A stretch of 64,000 nt of DNA, taken from Hydnum rufescens UP504. Lineage: Eukaryota; Basidiomycota; Agaricomycetes; Cantharellales; Hydnaceae. The notes beneath the pieces are model-generated. The model did no database searches, was not told the origin of the DNA, and saw only the letters and a program-made list of their open reading frames with translations. Numbering within the stretch: position 1 is the first letter of the stretch; the number at the start of each line of letters is the position of its first letter. The position numbers and the translations under genes were made by a program. The stretch spans positions 210,832-274,831 of the forward strand of contig MU128928.1 of assembly GCA_014904985.1 (NCBI GenBank), written 5' to 3'. Shown here piece by piece: positions 20,721-34,165 of this stretch.

Positions 20721-22776
20721 TCAAGCGACAGCTACTGATGCTGGCTTCTCCTGTTCGATCTCCGTCGCGCTGTCATCTTTTGCGTGGATAGTGATATCTT
20801 CGGGCCCTGCGTGTCCTCCTCGGCGCTCATGGGGTTGGGTTCCATCGAGTAGGTTTGGTATCTCGTGGGGTCCATGGGGGTGCTGGTGTAGACCCAACTC
20901 GGAGTCCAACGCAACGTAGTCGTACGCATATTCGCCCATTTCAGCATCGTCGATACCGATAATTTCAGCCTCCTCGGAGGCACGAAGTCTGAGCCCTGGG
21001 ATGAAGTGCATGGTCCAGAGGATGATAGTCTCCACAGAGTGGCACGCGTCATTCAAGACATCGAGAAACCTCACGCAAATCCCCAGACACTTACCGTGAC
21101 GACGAAGCTCCACGCCAAACCAGATACCGAATCCATTAATTGATATGCAAGCTGAATATAATGCTGATCGAGCCAGCCGCCGAGAATGAAAGTTGTTCCA
21201 TTGGCACCAGCGACACTGGCCTGGGCGAAGAGGCCAGTGAGGAGGTTTCCTACCAAACCGCCGACACCATGGCTAGCGAAAATCTGGAGGAAGTGAATGA
21301 AATCCAGGCGTCAGAACCAAAGCATTCCGTGGGTTCCGGTTTAAAAACCCGCAGACAAAAAAAATCCCACATCTAGAGCATCGTCATAGCCAAATATGAA
21401 CTTGAGTTGCGTGGCAAAATTGCACACGGTGCCGGCCACAACGCCAAACAACACTGACGCGGGGGCTCCGACGAAACCGGAGGCAGGCGTGATAGCCACA
21501 AGACCAACAATGGCACCAGAGCAGAAACCGACAGCGCTCCATTTCTTCTCCAGCCGCCAATCCCAGAACATCCATGTTAGACCAGCAGTGCTAGCTGCCA
21601 ACTGTATTCGAGAATTTACCACCACTTTTTAAGACGAAATCGAGAGTGATGGCGTGCAGACTTACGTTGGTAACGACACAAGCCATAGCCGCACGTAAAT
21701 TGGCAGACAATTCACTCCCACCATTGAACCCAAACCAGCCAAACCAGAGGAAGACCGTACCGATAACAACATAGGTGGTGTTGTGAGGCTTATATGCAAG
21801 GCGTTCTGTTCCATACCCTCGGCGTTTCCCTGAAAGACAAAAACGAGGTCGTGAGTTGCTATGTTATGTGCCACCTCTGAGAAATCAGTCCTGTCCCACC
21901 TAAATAAATAGAAATGGCAAGGGCTGCGGTACCGCTGGAAATATGGACAGGGGTTCCCCCCGCGAAATCGAGACCCCCTCTTCGGTTCACCCAACCGCTG
22001 GGGTTCCATGTCCAACATGCGATTGGGTCATACACGATAGTTGTCCAAACGAAGACAAAAAATAGGAGCGGCCCGAGTCGTCCGCGTTCCGCGACGGCAC
22101 CTACGGCGAGGATCGGGCTGGGAAACAGATCGGTCCGGTAAGAAAACCAAAAAAAGAAAGAAAAAACATGACATGTGGATGACATGTGGATGACACGCGA
22201 CATACGTTATTGCCGCGAACATGAGTTGGAAGACGCAGAAGACGAGGGCTGGGACGCGTGAGGAACCGACGGAAGGCTGTCCGAGGACACCCTTCAGGCC
22301 GAAATGGTCTAGGATCACGGTTAACTATGAGGGTACCACGAGAAAGATGGAGCGCGAACCAAGGTTTCCGATGAAATGGCCGTGAACCTTCTCAGAGAAC
22401 GCCAACGAGTAGCCCCAGAAGAACCACTGGAACGAAACGACGGCCACACACATCATACTGAGGTAGATCATACTCAGAGCATTCTTCCGACGCAGAAGAC
22501 CAGAGTAGAAGAACCTAAAAGTGAAGAGAGCGTCATGAGCGAGTCCCCAAGAGAAGTCCGCCCACAGTCCTCACCCGACACCCGGAATCATAATCCACAC
22601 GAGGGCAGTAGATGCCAGAGTCCAAGCGATGTCACCCTCATTGTAAAGGTTGTTAGTCTGGGTGGCGGGGTCCCAGACCAATGTGTCACCGGCTGTGTGG
22701 AATTCGACAAGGTTAAGTGGCGTAAGTGAGAACTAGTGTAACGGTCCTCACAGTCAGTGTAAGTGACGTTGACCAT
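20721..22776 (-). CDS. Ammonium transporter (AMT/MEP family)
   Basis: Nine exons (22776-22752, 22692-22575, 22514-22360, 22308-22206, 22117-21900, 21829-21666, 21601-21371, 21283-21095, 21029-20721) join into one open frame of 503 residues, a normal length for fungal AMT proteins. It starts MVNVTYTD-SGDTLVWDPAT. Diagnostic blocks are present: DFAGGTPVHISSG with the first pore histidine, WFGFNGGSELSANL, WMFWDWRLEKKWS, GLVAITPASGFVGAP and FASHGVGGLVGNLLTG with the second pore histidine. About eleven membrane segments are expected, followed by a C-terminal cytosolic tail starting FIPGLRLRASEE, typical of the regulatory tail of trimeric AMTs. It imports ammonium across the plasma membrane, and family members are usually repressed by good nitrogen sources. 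It is intact although it lies only ~0.7 kb from the inverted repeat. Confidence 0.95.
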
Positions 22777-22799
22777 TACGACTGCGAAGAGATGGAATG

Positions 22800-25700
22800 G
22801 CGGGATGAAGAAAAAAGGTTGGACTCTCGGCTTCTTATCTTTCAGGAACAACTGAATTGGAATTCATACGGTTGACTTTTGGCTATCTTCATCGCCTGAG
22901 ACAAAAGGAAATCAGTGGTGATGGTTGGAATCTGCGCTTTTTACAAGTGGTTAGACCAGTAATATCGGGGTAGCCGAAACCGAAACCGAGAGAATCATTC
23001 TCCCCGTTGGGTTGCCACACGCCAGCCTTTCCTTATCAAGTCGTTGCAATTACAGCCACAAACACTGCCTGCGCCGGAATTCACCGACCCATTACTCTAT
23101 CGGTGCAACCGCTGCGCCTTCGGTACTTGTCTCCATAAATTGGAATTAACGGTCGCTGTTCTCTCGCGGCCTCCACTGCCTGCTGGAGATAAGACCCCCC
23201 CTCTGTCTTTCACCCAACGTGTCTTCCGGCACCGTCGGCCACGGTCGGATGAGTGCAACGACTTGTGCGCTTATCAGCGGCTATGGTTAAACCTACACCG
23301 AATCGTAACCTTACGCAAGATACGATCGCCAAGCGTACTTTGGCCTCCTTTCGACAGCAATGGATGATCCATCAAATCTTCGCTTCACCTCTCGGTGGCG
23401 CAATTAAAATACCCCTGGAACCCGAGTCACATGCGAGTGAGACGCCCCACAGAGCATGTCCAACCAGGCCCCACCTTGACAAGGCCCCCCTACACCCCGA
23501 TTCAACACTTCCGTCTATGACCTGTGTTTGTTGAGGGCTACCTTGACAGCTCGAACGAAACTTTCACGCTACGCAGCGCCGTTCCTGCCAAGCAGAAAAG
23601 AGAAGCACGAGCAAGTGGCTTCTACGCGAGTAGAATTTCACTCATTAATCCCAGTTAGCGTGACAGAGAATTGGATATCCTCCCCCCAATGGCAGGGGGC
23701 ATGGAGTGCCTCTGGTAATTCGGCAAACATTACTGCAGCCCCGCGATATCAAATCCCTGGGCATGATAGGATACTGCACTCGGTCCACCCAATCCCTTGG
23801 TAAGGAGGCTTCAGTTACTTGCGCGTAACCTTAGTATGAGACGGACATACCGGGCTTTGACTGCGGCGGGGGGACCCTAATCTATATACAATGGGGATGT
23901 CCTTGCCGTCGACAACGGACAAACGATTCAAGCAGATTAGATCTGGGTCGTCTGCCAAATTGGCAGTATCATTGCTTGCCAACTATCTATCCCATTTCAT
24001 GAACTCAGGGGCACCTCGCTGGTATTTATCGCAATTGCTCAGCGCACCTCGTGGAACGATGTCCTCCATCTACATCTATGAAGATCAGTTGAACGTCGCT
24101 CGACCACTGCGGATAACACAATCTTTCTCACACCACTCGTATTAGAACACCCGAACACGCACCTTGTTATGATCTGCCCCATATGGAGTGAAGGGATTGC
24201 AACTCAATAATAATATGATAGTCAGATAAACGCCTGCATCATTAGTTTCTCCTCAAACACAATCGCGGGACTCGTTTTCCAAGGTGAGAGGTGAATAGCG
24301 AATCCCAAGGCGAGGAATGAGGAATCCTCGGATCGGAGTACTAGTATGACACGTCGAAAATGAACGGAATAGGTCACTAGACCCAGGCCCACGTAATTTG
24401 AGTGGGTCCCAAAAGCGGGACCGACCAAAATAGCGACCGCGACAGGCTGCAGATCGACCGATCAGGCGTACTGTAATTAAACGAATTCTGGGTCGCACGA
24501 CAAGAGGCAATTTACTAACAAAACGTACAAAGTGAATTTGCATCTCCCACACACATCTCCCTCTGGTGCGATAGACTGTGCCCATTATGGCGAGATGCCA
24601 ACAGAGATAATCCAGAGGCGTGACTATTCACTCACCTTCGATTCGTTCCATAGTTAACAGTCCAGATATCGGGTTTGAGTTTAGCTGAAGATTAAGCAGG
24701 GACGGCACCAGTGAGGCGCATGGATGCTTGGATAATTGCTGTCGAGAGGGCATGACGATGCATTGTACAGTAATACCATAGATAAGGATAAAATGCCCGC
24801 ACGCATGAACAAACGACCATATATAGTGACAATAAAATCAGCATCGACCTTTCAAAAAAAGCTCCAAAAAAAACGCATGGGATTAATCTGCATAGCATGG
24901 CTGCAATGATGGAATATTCACACTCGAAATTCCCCATGCACCGACCCATCAAAGATATCCATGATGACCCCCAAAAGCTGCTCATTAAACAACAGAACAA
25001 ATCAAGACGGATGATAGAGGCAACAAACACAATCTTAAATTAAGATGCATATTACTCCGAAGTCTTCTACGGATTTTAGACTCGATGGTGTCGTGTATTG
25101 TATCGTCGGAAAATTCCGGAACGTGTCGGACAGTCTCGTCACCAGATCGAGTAAACTAAACTCAGTATAGACTGATTGTGATCAGTCAGCTCTTGCTTCC
25201 TCCCTATGTGTCGATAGGGAGTGTTTTGACAAATAAGGGTTGGTTATGTGGAGACTCATTTTGCGCGGGAGGAGAATTCCGAGCACCCATTTGTCGAAAT
25301 AGGGGGAATGTGAGGATCCGGAGCTGCACTATGAGCTTCAGTACTTCACAGATATACTAGTTGCACTGGTAATGTCCACAAGCAAACAATGAGCCAGTCA
25401 ATTGTGTTCTATCTGAATCCTCAGCGCCAGATGTCTCACGATTCAGTGGTTCATGGCCGGAGGTACTAATCAACTACCGGGAAACCGAGGGTGGGATACT
25501 TGTTTCGGCTGGACCACGGATAATACAATGCATCTGTATGGATCATAACTCCATATGTGGGGCGGGAGAGGCGGGCGGGTGAATGGAACCGAGACGCGGT
25601 GTGGCGGCACTTGTCCGGACTTGCGCTGCAGAATCCGAGTCTCCGAGCCGAGAAGTCCAGCGGCAAGGTCGGCCGGCAGTTCCCGATCCGCTCTTACGCT

Positions 25701-27600
25701 CCACTCACACTCTAGCCACCCGTTTTTAGGCGTCGTGCCTTGGGCCTCAAACTAAGAGTTAGTTTATGCCTCTATTGTGGCTACTGCAGTTTCGATTTCC
25801 TGTCAATGGTCCTCATCAGTGTACTAGTGAACAGATAGACGTCCCTCAAATTCTTTTCCGCCAATTCTCGGTGTATTCGGCCTTCGATATCAACGTATAC
25901 TGGCAAGCGAGGGTGGAGCCTGTGAACTCCCATAATTGGTAGTTGATCATATCCCCAAGTGAAGGCGTCGACAAACGACATTTTTTGATTGGCTGTTGTA
26001 GTGGAAGCATCGTACCCGCGCCTTCGGATCTCCCTGATTCAGCAGGCCGAGTTTGACTACGAGACTAGCCCCAGTCACAGGTCACAGGTGTGGGGCTTAG
26101 GAGGTCATGCCCGGTCAGGCCACTCTGGTCTTAACGGGTGGTCACATGTCACAATGGCCACGGGGTTTGCCATAAACCGTGCGTCCTGATTACGTAAACT
26201 CACGTGGGGCTTAAGGTCGCAACACTGCAACATGGTTGATACTGTGTATTGGATTCAGCACCAGTCCCGTCCTCTCTGGCAGCCTGATTGTTATCTAAAC
26301 TTAAGGTAACCTGAAGGTCACTAACCCACACAACCAATGAGACTGTTGCTACGGAAGCAAGTTGGTCGGACATGACCAACCGGGACGGCCACTCTATTGG
26401 TCCGGCAAGTCCAAAGGATGTCCATGGGATGGAAGAAATGTCCTTCTGGACGTTCCTGAACCATCTTATGAGATTAGGATGTATTAGGATGCCTGCGGGA
26501 GATCTTTCAACCATCTACTGGACATCTACGGTTCTTGCTGGGATCGCCGCTGGTGCTAAATCACTGAAGACCGATGATAAGCTACTGAGCACGGTGTGGT
26601 CCTATATGGATTCAACTGATTGTTATTGCAAGCTCCTTTTGAAAGGTCCGGAGATGCATTAAAGATGTGAACTGTGTGGTGGGTGCAAGTGGGTCAAACG
26701 AACCCATGCAAAGAAATCAACATGCTCATTCCTACGGTCATTCAGCCTGGGACTTCTTTGGACCGTCCTGTGCTAAGGACGCGCACCCAATCCGCGATGA
26801 TGTCCCGTATCATTACTTCTCTGGTACTTGGGCCTTGGTCCATCTTACACCTTCACGCCCGTATGGAGTTCGTGGGTCCGATGGAATCGTTCTGGATTTT
26901 CGTGAGGTCCGGCCGGCCCTAATTCCCTTGCACCAATGGTAATAAAAGGCACGGCAATAAGTTCTCCTGGAAACTTGAAGAAGTCCTGATGCCCTCCGTC
27001 TGCACAACGATGTCGATCCATGGAGAGCTTGATGTTCCGATTTGGCTTTTCCCCCAGGCACACAACCCTTGCCGAACGTGAATCTCATGGTTCTAGTATC
27101 CTTGCCATTATTCCAGACTTGGTGCAATCTCAGCCCACTCGACTCGGCACCCGGAGCAATCAGGGACCGGAGGGTGTTAATAGAGTAATAATGTGGGAAG
27201 AGTAGGCCACTGAGGAAAAAAAAAAGCTTGTCGAAACCACCCTCGCCTTCGAGGACCGGCTTTATTTTCTATATCTGCTCTCGTAGGATGCCAGCTAACC
27301 ACTACAAAACTATGCTCTGTTGGAACCTGGATGTGTTGAATTCGTTCACTGTTTGTAGCATCAATGAAAGAGAGCTGGGCACTGTCCAATTCAAGTCTGC
27401 TAGAGGCGAAAAAGAACAGTTCAATGAGCTCTGAACAAGATTCCCTTTTGTGAGACAGACGACTCTGATAAACCTGCAAAGTACAAGGAAAGACGGGGGA
27501 GTATAAACCAGTACCAGGGGTAATCATGCATGGACCAGGAAGAACATTTTCATAAGATAATCGTAAGAGAACATGACGATCGACCATATACATGAGGGAT
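22800..27600. other. Gene-poor stretch; no supported gene, one weak minus-strand ORF cluster
   Basis: No frame here resembles a family I know. The best candidates are minus-strand frames between about 27120 and 26200: FPGELIAVPFITIGARELG near 26960, an open stretch SSLSSVFSDLAPAAIPARTV near 26580, and ERSPAGILIHPNLIRWF near 26500. They could be exons of an unrecognised or decayed gene. A hydrophobic minus ORF at 25030-24692 is probably chance. I see no terminal repeats or RNA genes. Confidence 0.3.
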
Positions 27601-27616
27601 ATCGATGAAATGCGAG

Positions 27617-30543
27617 TCAGTCTTTCAGCCGAGAGGCAACGACTGCCCATGCCGCTAACCCGATCAACACTACGCCGGCGGCAGATACATATGGTAATGG
27701 CTGGAAAACAAGAGGTAAGATCAAGTGGCGACAGGTGGGGGACGGAAGTAGGGGCTTACGCTGTCGCCCATTTGAGCGTGCCGTATAACATACGGTTTCT
27801 CCATACCCGACGTTTCTGAACGAACCTGGTCATTTGTTTCGTTGTGTCCATCGTCGACTACTTCAGGCTCACTCCCCGCCGAACCTGCTCTAGTCCCATA
27901 CCGCACACTAGGTGCTGGACTGATGGGCAGCATGTCTCGTTTCGCACGAGCAAGGGCGTGCCCATTGCCAAACACCTCTGTCATCCCCTTTACATGAGAT
28001 AGCGCAGGGGCAGGAGACGGCGGTCTCGACCCTGAGGCTTCGGACAAATGCTCCAGGGCGTCACCGTTGAGCGTTGGAGAGTGAGGTGGAGTCGCGACCG
28101 GTGCGACCGGGGAGGCTCGTCGTTTTCGAAGTTTTGAGGATTTTGAGGAACCCGCTATCCGTCGTTTCGTAGAATTGCTGTGGTTGAGAATACCGTTGAG
28201 TTGAGGCTTGAGATCGAGGGGGTACGAGGACGAAGAGTCCTCGTCCTCATCATCGTCCCTATGATCCCAGCCGTCTTCCTCCGCCTCTCGCTCGCGTTTT
28301 ATAGCATCTAAGATTTCTTTCTCTTCAGCTGCTCGTTCCCGCTCGCGGACTTCGAGTTCATCCATTCGACCCTCCCATTCGCGAACAGCGTCCTTAAGAC
28401 GACGGCGCTCCGCCTCCCATTCCTCTCGTTCAACCCGCCACTCGCCCTCGATGCCTCCTCTCCAACTGTCCCACACCTCGGTAGAGACACTCGGACGGTC
28501 CTGCACTTCGCTCACCGCGTTACTGTCGTCAAGCTGTTGCTGCTGCTGTGCCTTCGTTTTTTCGACGAACGCCTCAAGAGACTCTACCTTTGCTTGCAGA
28601 CGCTCTATATTCGATTGGGCAGCTTCGGCCTGACTCTGCAGTTTGCGCGAGAGATCCAGCGCGGTGCCGAGTTGGCTGGTGAGAGTTTCAAGTCGAGTGG
28701 AAAGTAGGGCGTTTTGGGAGTGTAGCTCTGTGTTAGAGATGTGGCCGTTCTGGGCGGGTTGCAACTTTCTGAGGGTGGGCTGTGTTTGTGGCGAAGAATA
28801 AACATGGGTGGAGAAATCGGTGGAAGGGGGCATAAGAGAGGTTGAATCGAATTGTGGCCGAAGCTGGCGATGAATAGTGGCCCCAGCGTCTTCGTCGTCT
28901 TCATCTAGCCCGTGCGGTTCTGGCGTCCGTGGTCGTCTCATAGCTGCTGATCGTGCTCTCCGATCTTCCTCATCGTCCCGGTCCCGCTCTTCTTGCGAGT
29001 ATCCATCGTGTCGGAGAGACTCGTTGTCTTCAGGGACAACTGTGATTACGCTTCGACCATCGTCGTCATCGTCATCGTCGTCATGGCCATCGTCCGCAGG
29101 TCGCTTCCCGTTAGCGAGCGCTGGGTTATGGCTATTCGCGCTGTCTGATTGTAAAGAGGTGCTTGGGTTGGTCAGTAGAGCATCCATCTCGCGTTTTCGC
29201 TGATCCATAAGATCCCGCATGAGCTGGACATCACGTTTGACTTGCTCGTGCTCCGCGACGACGGTCTCCAGAGATTTTACTTTATCCACGTGGGAGGCTA
29301 GGCTAGACTGGGTTTGAACGAGTTGGGATTGAAGGGAGGTGAGAGAGATGTTAGAGTCGGTAGCAGATTGCGGAGCAGTGGGTTTCGGAGGGCGCACGGG
29401 GGGTAGTACACTATTGGGATTGTGTGATGGGGGCTATAAAGAAGGTGCGGTTCAGGCAGGGAAAGGCATCCTCTACGAGAAATTCGACGTACAGCCGCAC
29501 CGCCAGCGAGAGTCTCGTTGATATCGGTCATCACGCCGGCAAGGCCGTGAAGGTCCGAGCCCGTTTCTCGGCTTTTCTGCAGCTCTGTTTGAAGTCTACC
29601 AAGAATGTGGTCGAAAGTGAGTCCACTCTTTCCGCTCCGCCCACTGAGGCCAAGGGAGGGACCACCACCCATACCACCCAAGCCACCCGGATTCTGGACT
29701 TGTTGTACACTTGGGCGTCGCTGCTGCTGGGCCTGGGGATGGTAACCATTCTGATGCTGTAAGTGGTGTTGTGGGGGCTGATGAATAGGAAGTTGCGCGT
29801 AGTCCTCTGGAGTTAGTACGCAATGTACTGTAGCGGCAACTTTGTGATGTATGATAGTTTTATTATCCTCGCCCACGATGTCGATACCAAATTCCTAACG
29901 TAGCTACAGGATGAGGCCTATGCCGAATTTTTCAGAGTCGAAAGAAGAACGTACCACACGGTCGTCAGATTTAAGCTCCCATGGATCGGATTCGACACCC
30001 TCGACGCTAAGTCGTTCACCATTAACAAACGTTCCATTGCTGGACTTGACGTCTTTGATGAATATCTGCAAGCCGAGTGGGAAAGAGTCAACCACGCGAC
30101 AAGGTCCAAGGCTGATGCAGAAGCACCTTGCCGCCCTCCTCCCACACTTCCGCGTGTTGTCGACTGAGAACCTTGGAGTCGAAGTAGCCATTGCGTTCGC
30201 CAGGCATAGTTTTCGCATTGGTCTGTCTACCGATCTTCACCCGGTTACCGCTGGGCACCAGACTGATCATCTTTGGGACGAAGGAGTCATTGTTCGGGTA
30301 TAGAAAGAGTGCGGGTCCTTGTGGGACATGCATTGGAGCGCCTTGCCATGGCATAGTGGATGGAAGGTAGGGGAATGCGGTGGGAGTCTGAGTACTATAA
30401 AGGAGGCTAGCCTGGGGCTCCTTGTGGGTATTATACGTGGCAGAGACGATCCTGGATGGTGGTCGTTTACGGGGAGAGGAGGAAGCGAGAGGAGGAGGAT
30501 GAAGATTCGGACTTGATGTTTGCGGAGTTTGGAGTCTCAACAT
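27617..30543 (-). CDS. Tail-anchored FHA-domain protein (SLMAP/Far10/Vps64-like)
   Basis: Five exons (30543-30127, 30065-29955, 29894-29493, 29433-27760, 27700-27617) give 895 residues in frame. An FHA domain occupies about residues 85-175: KIGRQTN with the GR pair, SRQHAEVW, then VKSSNGTFVNGERLS, all key phosphothreonine-binding positions. Two coiled-coil regions follow (LQTELQKSRETGSDLHGL and a long one around residues 330-660, split by an acidic Asp-rich tract). The last exon encodes a hydrophobic tail anchor (YVSAAGVVLIGLAAWAVV) followed by ASRLKD and the stop. This order (FHA, coiled coil, C-terminal membrane anchor) is that of SLMAP and fungal Far9/Far10, STRIPAK subunits at the ER or nuclear envelope. 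The specific orthologue is inferred. Confidence 0.88.
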
Positions 30544-30759
30544 GACCAGTGGAGGTCAAATATATAACAGTCTTTCTCTCGACCATTTACTAGTAGTGTA
30601 CAGCGTGTTTCCTAGTAGAAAACTGACTTTCAGCCCCTAGTATCATCCTAGAGATCTCAAATTGGTGTCCAGCCCATCGAGTGGGCTCACGAGGATACCA
30701 CCAACGTCGTAGCCCTCCCGGAGTTTAGTTATCTCCGCCCGAAAACACTACAGGCACAC

Positions 30760-33446
30760 ATGCCCATCAAACACCTGGATCGTGCGTGAGCAATTGCAAG
30801 ATTTGGGAAGCCTTCGCTGATACTGGCGTTGACAGAGTATCTGTTGGAGAGGAAGCAGACCCAAACACTCCAACTCTCTGTATTATCCGAGAGTCGATTA
30901 GGGATCGATGCTTCACACTACCTGCGTCTTTTGCTTGAGTCTCCTAGCTCTCGAGAATCTCTCCTAGCCGCTACTGGTGGCTTGCCGCTCTCTCTAAGCG
31001 CAAAAATCGAATCTGACCTTAGAGCTCTCGAGAAGCTACACATAAAACCTGTCTTCGTCTTCCCAGGTCTTCTCCCAAATAAAAAGCACAAACCAAACCC
31101 CACGCCCATGCCGACGCGGTGAAGGACCGTAAGGAGGCGTGGGACTGCTACGAACGCGGGCGGACCGACCAAGCTACAAAATTCTTCGAGACGCGGAGTA
31201 ACGTTTCCCAATGGGACCTCTGGCGCACAGTTTTGAGGATTTTCAAACAGCGGAACGTTGACTTTGTTGTGGCCCCCTATGTGGCCTGGGCTCAAGTGCG
31301 TCGTTCTACGCCTGTTTTGTCTTTATTGCTGATATACAGCCATAGCTTATTTATCTTCAACGTCACCCCAAAAATTATATCCATTCCGTGTTCGCTGCGA
31401 CTGATGCCTTGTTGTATCCCTCCGCCTTGGATAGGCTCATCACTTCCCTCGACCTCACCTCCGCCACCCCCACATTCACTTTCGTCACGAAACGCAATTT
31501 ATTGCAAGACCTTGGTCTTAGCGAGGAACAATTCTTGGACGCAGGGATCTTGGCTGGTTTTGATCATTCGCAAACGTTCCCTCCGATCGTGCACGAACAA
31601 TTTCTGAAACCCACCATCGACATGGTCCGATACTATAAATCGGGTTATCATGCTGTGACCGCATTGGGTGATCACCCAGGTGTAAAGCAGACTCAATACC
31701 TTGATCAATTCGCGCGTACCCGTGCCATGATCAAATACTCACTCATCCTCTCCATTGACGGTCTTGTCCAACCCCTCCCATTAGCCATTCACCAAGGTAA
31801 CTCGCATCACACCACTACCACGGCAGATATCCCCAGGGATCTAGAGGATGTCTTTACACACCGCCTCCCGGACGAAGTGTACTTTTATCTCTCGCGTGGT
31901 CTCATCGGCCCACAGGCGCTTATCTGGCTAACATCGGGCCAAATAGTGGAAAACCCTCCCCTTGATAACGGCGAGCCAACTGAGTACAAACGCTTCGTCA
32001 AGGAGGTTATTACGGAGGGCGCTACGGGCCCAAGGGCGACGGCACTGGCACTCGTCAGTAGCGTGTTGCACACATTCTGGCCGACGAAGAAAGTACAGGC
32101 ATGTTTTTGGTTTGAACCTCAACACTACGGTACGGGCAAGGGTGTGATTCATAATGGACAAGCGACATCGCAGCTAGTGGAACGCGTTTCTGGCTGGCAT
32201 GTCAGTAGTGCAATCGTCGAGGAGGAGCTAAGAAGGCAAAATGTGAGTAATCCGACTTTTAGGGGTTGTCGCGTTTGTTTCCGGATCCTGACCTCGTGGA
32301 AGTCCTCTACCATCGACTTCGCCCTCTGTCTAGGTGCAACAAGCAGCGAAAAACTAGCGCACCGGACAAGGTCAAAATCGCCTCCTACCCAACCTCTCGA
32401 GAAGAAAGACGAACTGGTGGCAAATGTTATCTGGCGTTTCCTGGAGCTTCGGGGGTGTGTTTCTGTTTGAGATCCGAAGTTTCACTGCCTCATGGTTCCC
32501 TCCACGCGCAGGTTCCTAATACACACACATACCCATTCGCCTTTGGCTCGGGCTATGCACACCGCATTAAAACAGTGCAAAGTGAATGACAAGTTCCAGG
32601 ACACGTTGTATCTTTTCTTGGAGCTTGTGCGAGCTGGGGTGTTGCATGGAAATCTGTGGTCTGGTCGTGCCTACTCTGGTGGACCAAGCTTTGGAACTGG
32701 TGCGTTATATCTCTTATTTGTTTGCCGTTTTTAAAGACCAAGTTCCGGGTTCCGGCTAGATGAGGAAAAAAAGTGTATGCTGCTAATTATGCGCGTGCTC
32801 AGTATTGTTCCTCTTACATTCAAGGTGCGAGACGCACCGTGCCCAGCAAACGCGGGCGATCTGATACGAGTAACTATCCGATAGTCCCAACCATGGAGCG
32901 GCCCTCTATCACGCGAACTTTTAGTATTTAACTCGTTCCTACGTTCGCTCTCGCGCGCCCTGCGGTCGCTTGTAGAGCTTACGGCCCTGAACATGCTACT
33001 ACAACGACATGCACGACGCACTAGAGATGACCTTCTGGATATTGCGCTCTCGTTACCTTTCCAGGCTGATGTTAACACAGGTTTCGGCATTCTGGGGAAA
33101 GTGTATTTGGATGCATTGGTGGCGATCTATGGTGGCAAGATAAACAGTGCGGACGACGAAGGCGTGGCCGACGCCAAGGAGGGTGCGATGGAGATTTGTG
33201 AGGAAACATTCAACGGGATCAAGAATCCGCGGTTCGAAGTGGAACGCGGGTTCCGGTTCTGGGATGCGGTATGTTATGTTTCGTGCCTTGTGATCCTTGG
33301 TGTCTGACATTGGTCATGCGTAACATGCGTTTCCTTCACAGGCGCTCACTGCAATCCGGAGCCTGGCTGTGGAGGAAAGTGTTCTGGGAGATCTAGCGGA
33401 GCAATTTGAGGCAGCAGAGGCATGGCTTAAACCGATGCGACCATGA
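30760..33446 (+). CDS. MKT1: MKT1-like XPG-fold post-transcriptional regulator
   Basis: It starts MPIKHLD (exon 30760-30781), and splicing to 30836 gives QYLLERKQTQTL and RLGIDASHYLRLLL, the XPG N-region signature of Mkt1. Further exons lie at 30836-31295, 31346-32242, 32303-32454, 32512-32699, 32760-32824, 32885-33268 and 33342-33446. Later landmarks are LIYLQRHPKNYIHSVFAATD, LIWLTSGQ, STIDFALCLGATSSEKLA, LYLFLELVRAGVLHGNLWS, VNTGFGILGKVYLDALVAIY and the C-terminus AWLKPMRP. In yeast Mkt1 acts with Pbp1 on mRNAs such as HO; the nuclease active site is not expected to function. One frame change is needed near 31098-31101 (a run of four C), so this copy carries either a sequencing error or a real one-base loss. 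The 60-nt intron at 32243-32302 is a multiple of three without stops. Confidence 0.88.
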
Positions 33447-34165
33447 TTGGATGCTTGATCTGAATCGATCCGTTCTTTGCTCTAATGTTATGAACAGTAC
33501 GTGTGCGTGCGCTGCTATTTGGGCCAGTGTTTTCTTTACGCCAGATTCCTTTCTTGGCTGTCTGTTGGTTGTGTCCTGGGGTTGTTTTCTTGTGATGCAG
33601 GAGCAGGCCCCATGACTGATAGTCAACGCTTGAAATTGACTTGTTGGTCTTTCATGTGTCAATATTAGTGCCTTTTGGGTGTTGAGACATGATTGCCTTA
33701 TTTGGCTACACAATACAATTTAGTGCCTGAGAAGATGCTCACTGCCGAGCCAGAGCCCTCTTCCGGTTCCCATTCCTGATGGTGCATAGTTTGCATCCTC
33801 CAAAAGGTAGCGGTGGTACATCATGGGTCTGTTCTGGGTCAGCCTGCAATGCTATTTCAACTCGATTTGGTCTTATAACCTGGCGATATCGAGTTATCTC
33901 TGCTCTTTAGTCCCTTGTCTGAGAATAGAAGCCCATCCGGCCTGTCGGAATTACGAACCTAGAAGGATGTTGTGCGCTAAGAACCCATAAGATTTCGGTC
34001 CTGAGCGCCGAAGGGAACCCTGTTCGGCCTCACGCACATGACCACAAATTATGGTGGAGCATCCTCCTCTTTGCTCCCTATAATAAGCCTACCTGCCTAG
34101 GTCCTCACGATTCTTAAATATTCTTCTCTGCTCTGGCCTGTTCCCCAGACGTTGTAACCCCCCAG

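Noticed and set aside
22165..22200. Tandem GACATGTGGAT duplication in an AMT intron
   Set aside because: Two short copies within one intron, with no effect on splice sites; likely slippage.
24692..25030. 112-codon hydrophobic minus ORF as a membrane protein
   Set aside because: AT-rich, cysteine- and methionine-heavy composition, no family resemblance and no splice context; probably chance.
28451..29203. Ser-rich plus ORFs opposite the FHA gene
   Set aside because: Serine runs are the antisense of the Asp/Gln-rich coiled-coil region of the FHA protein.
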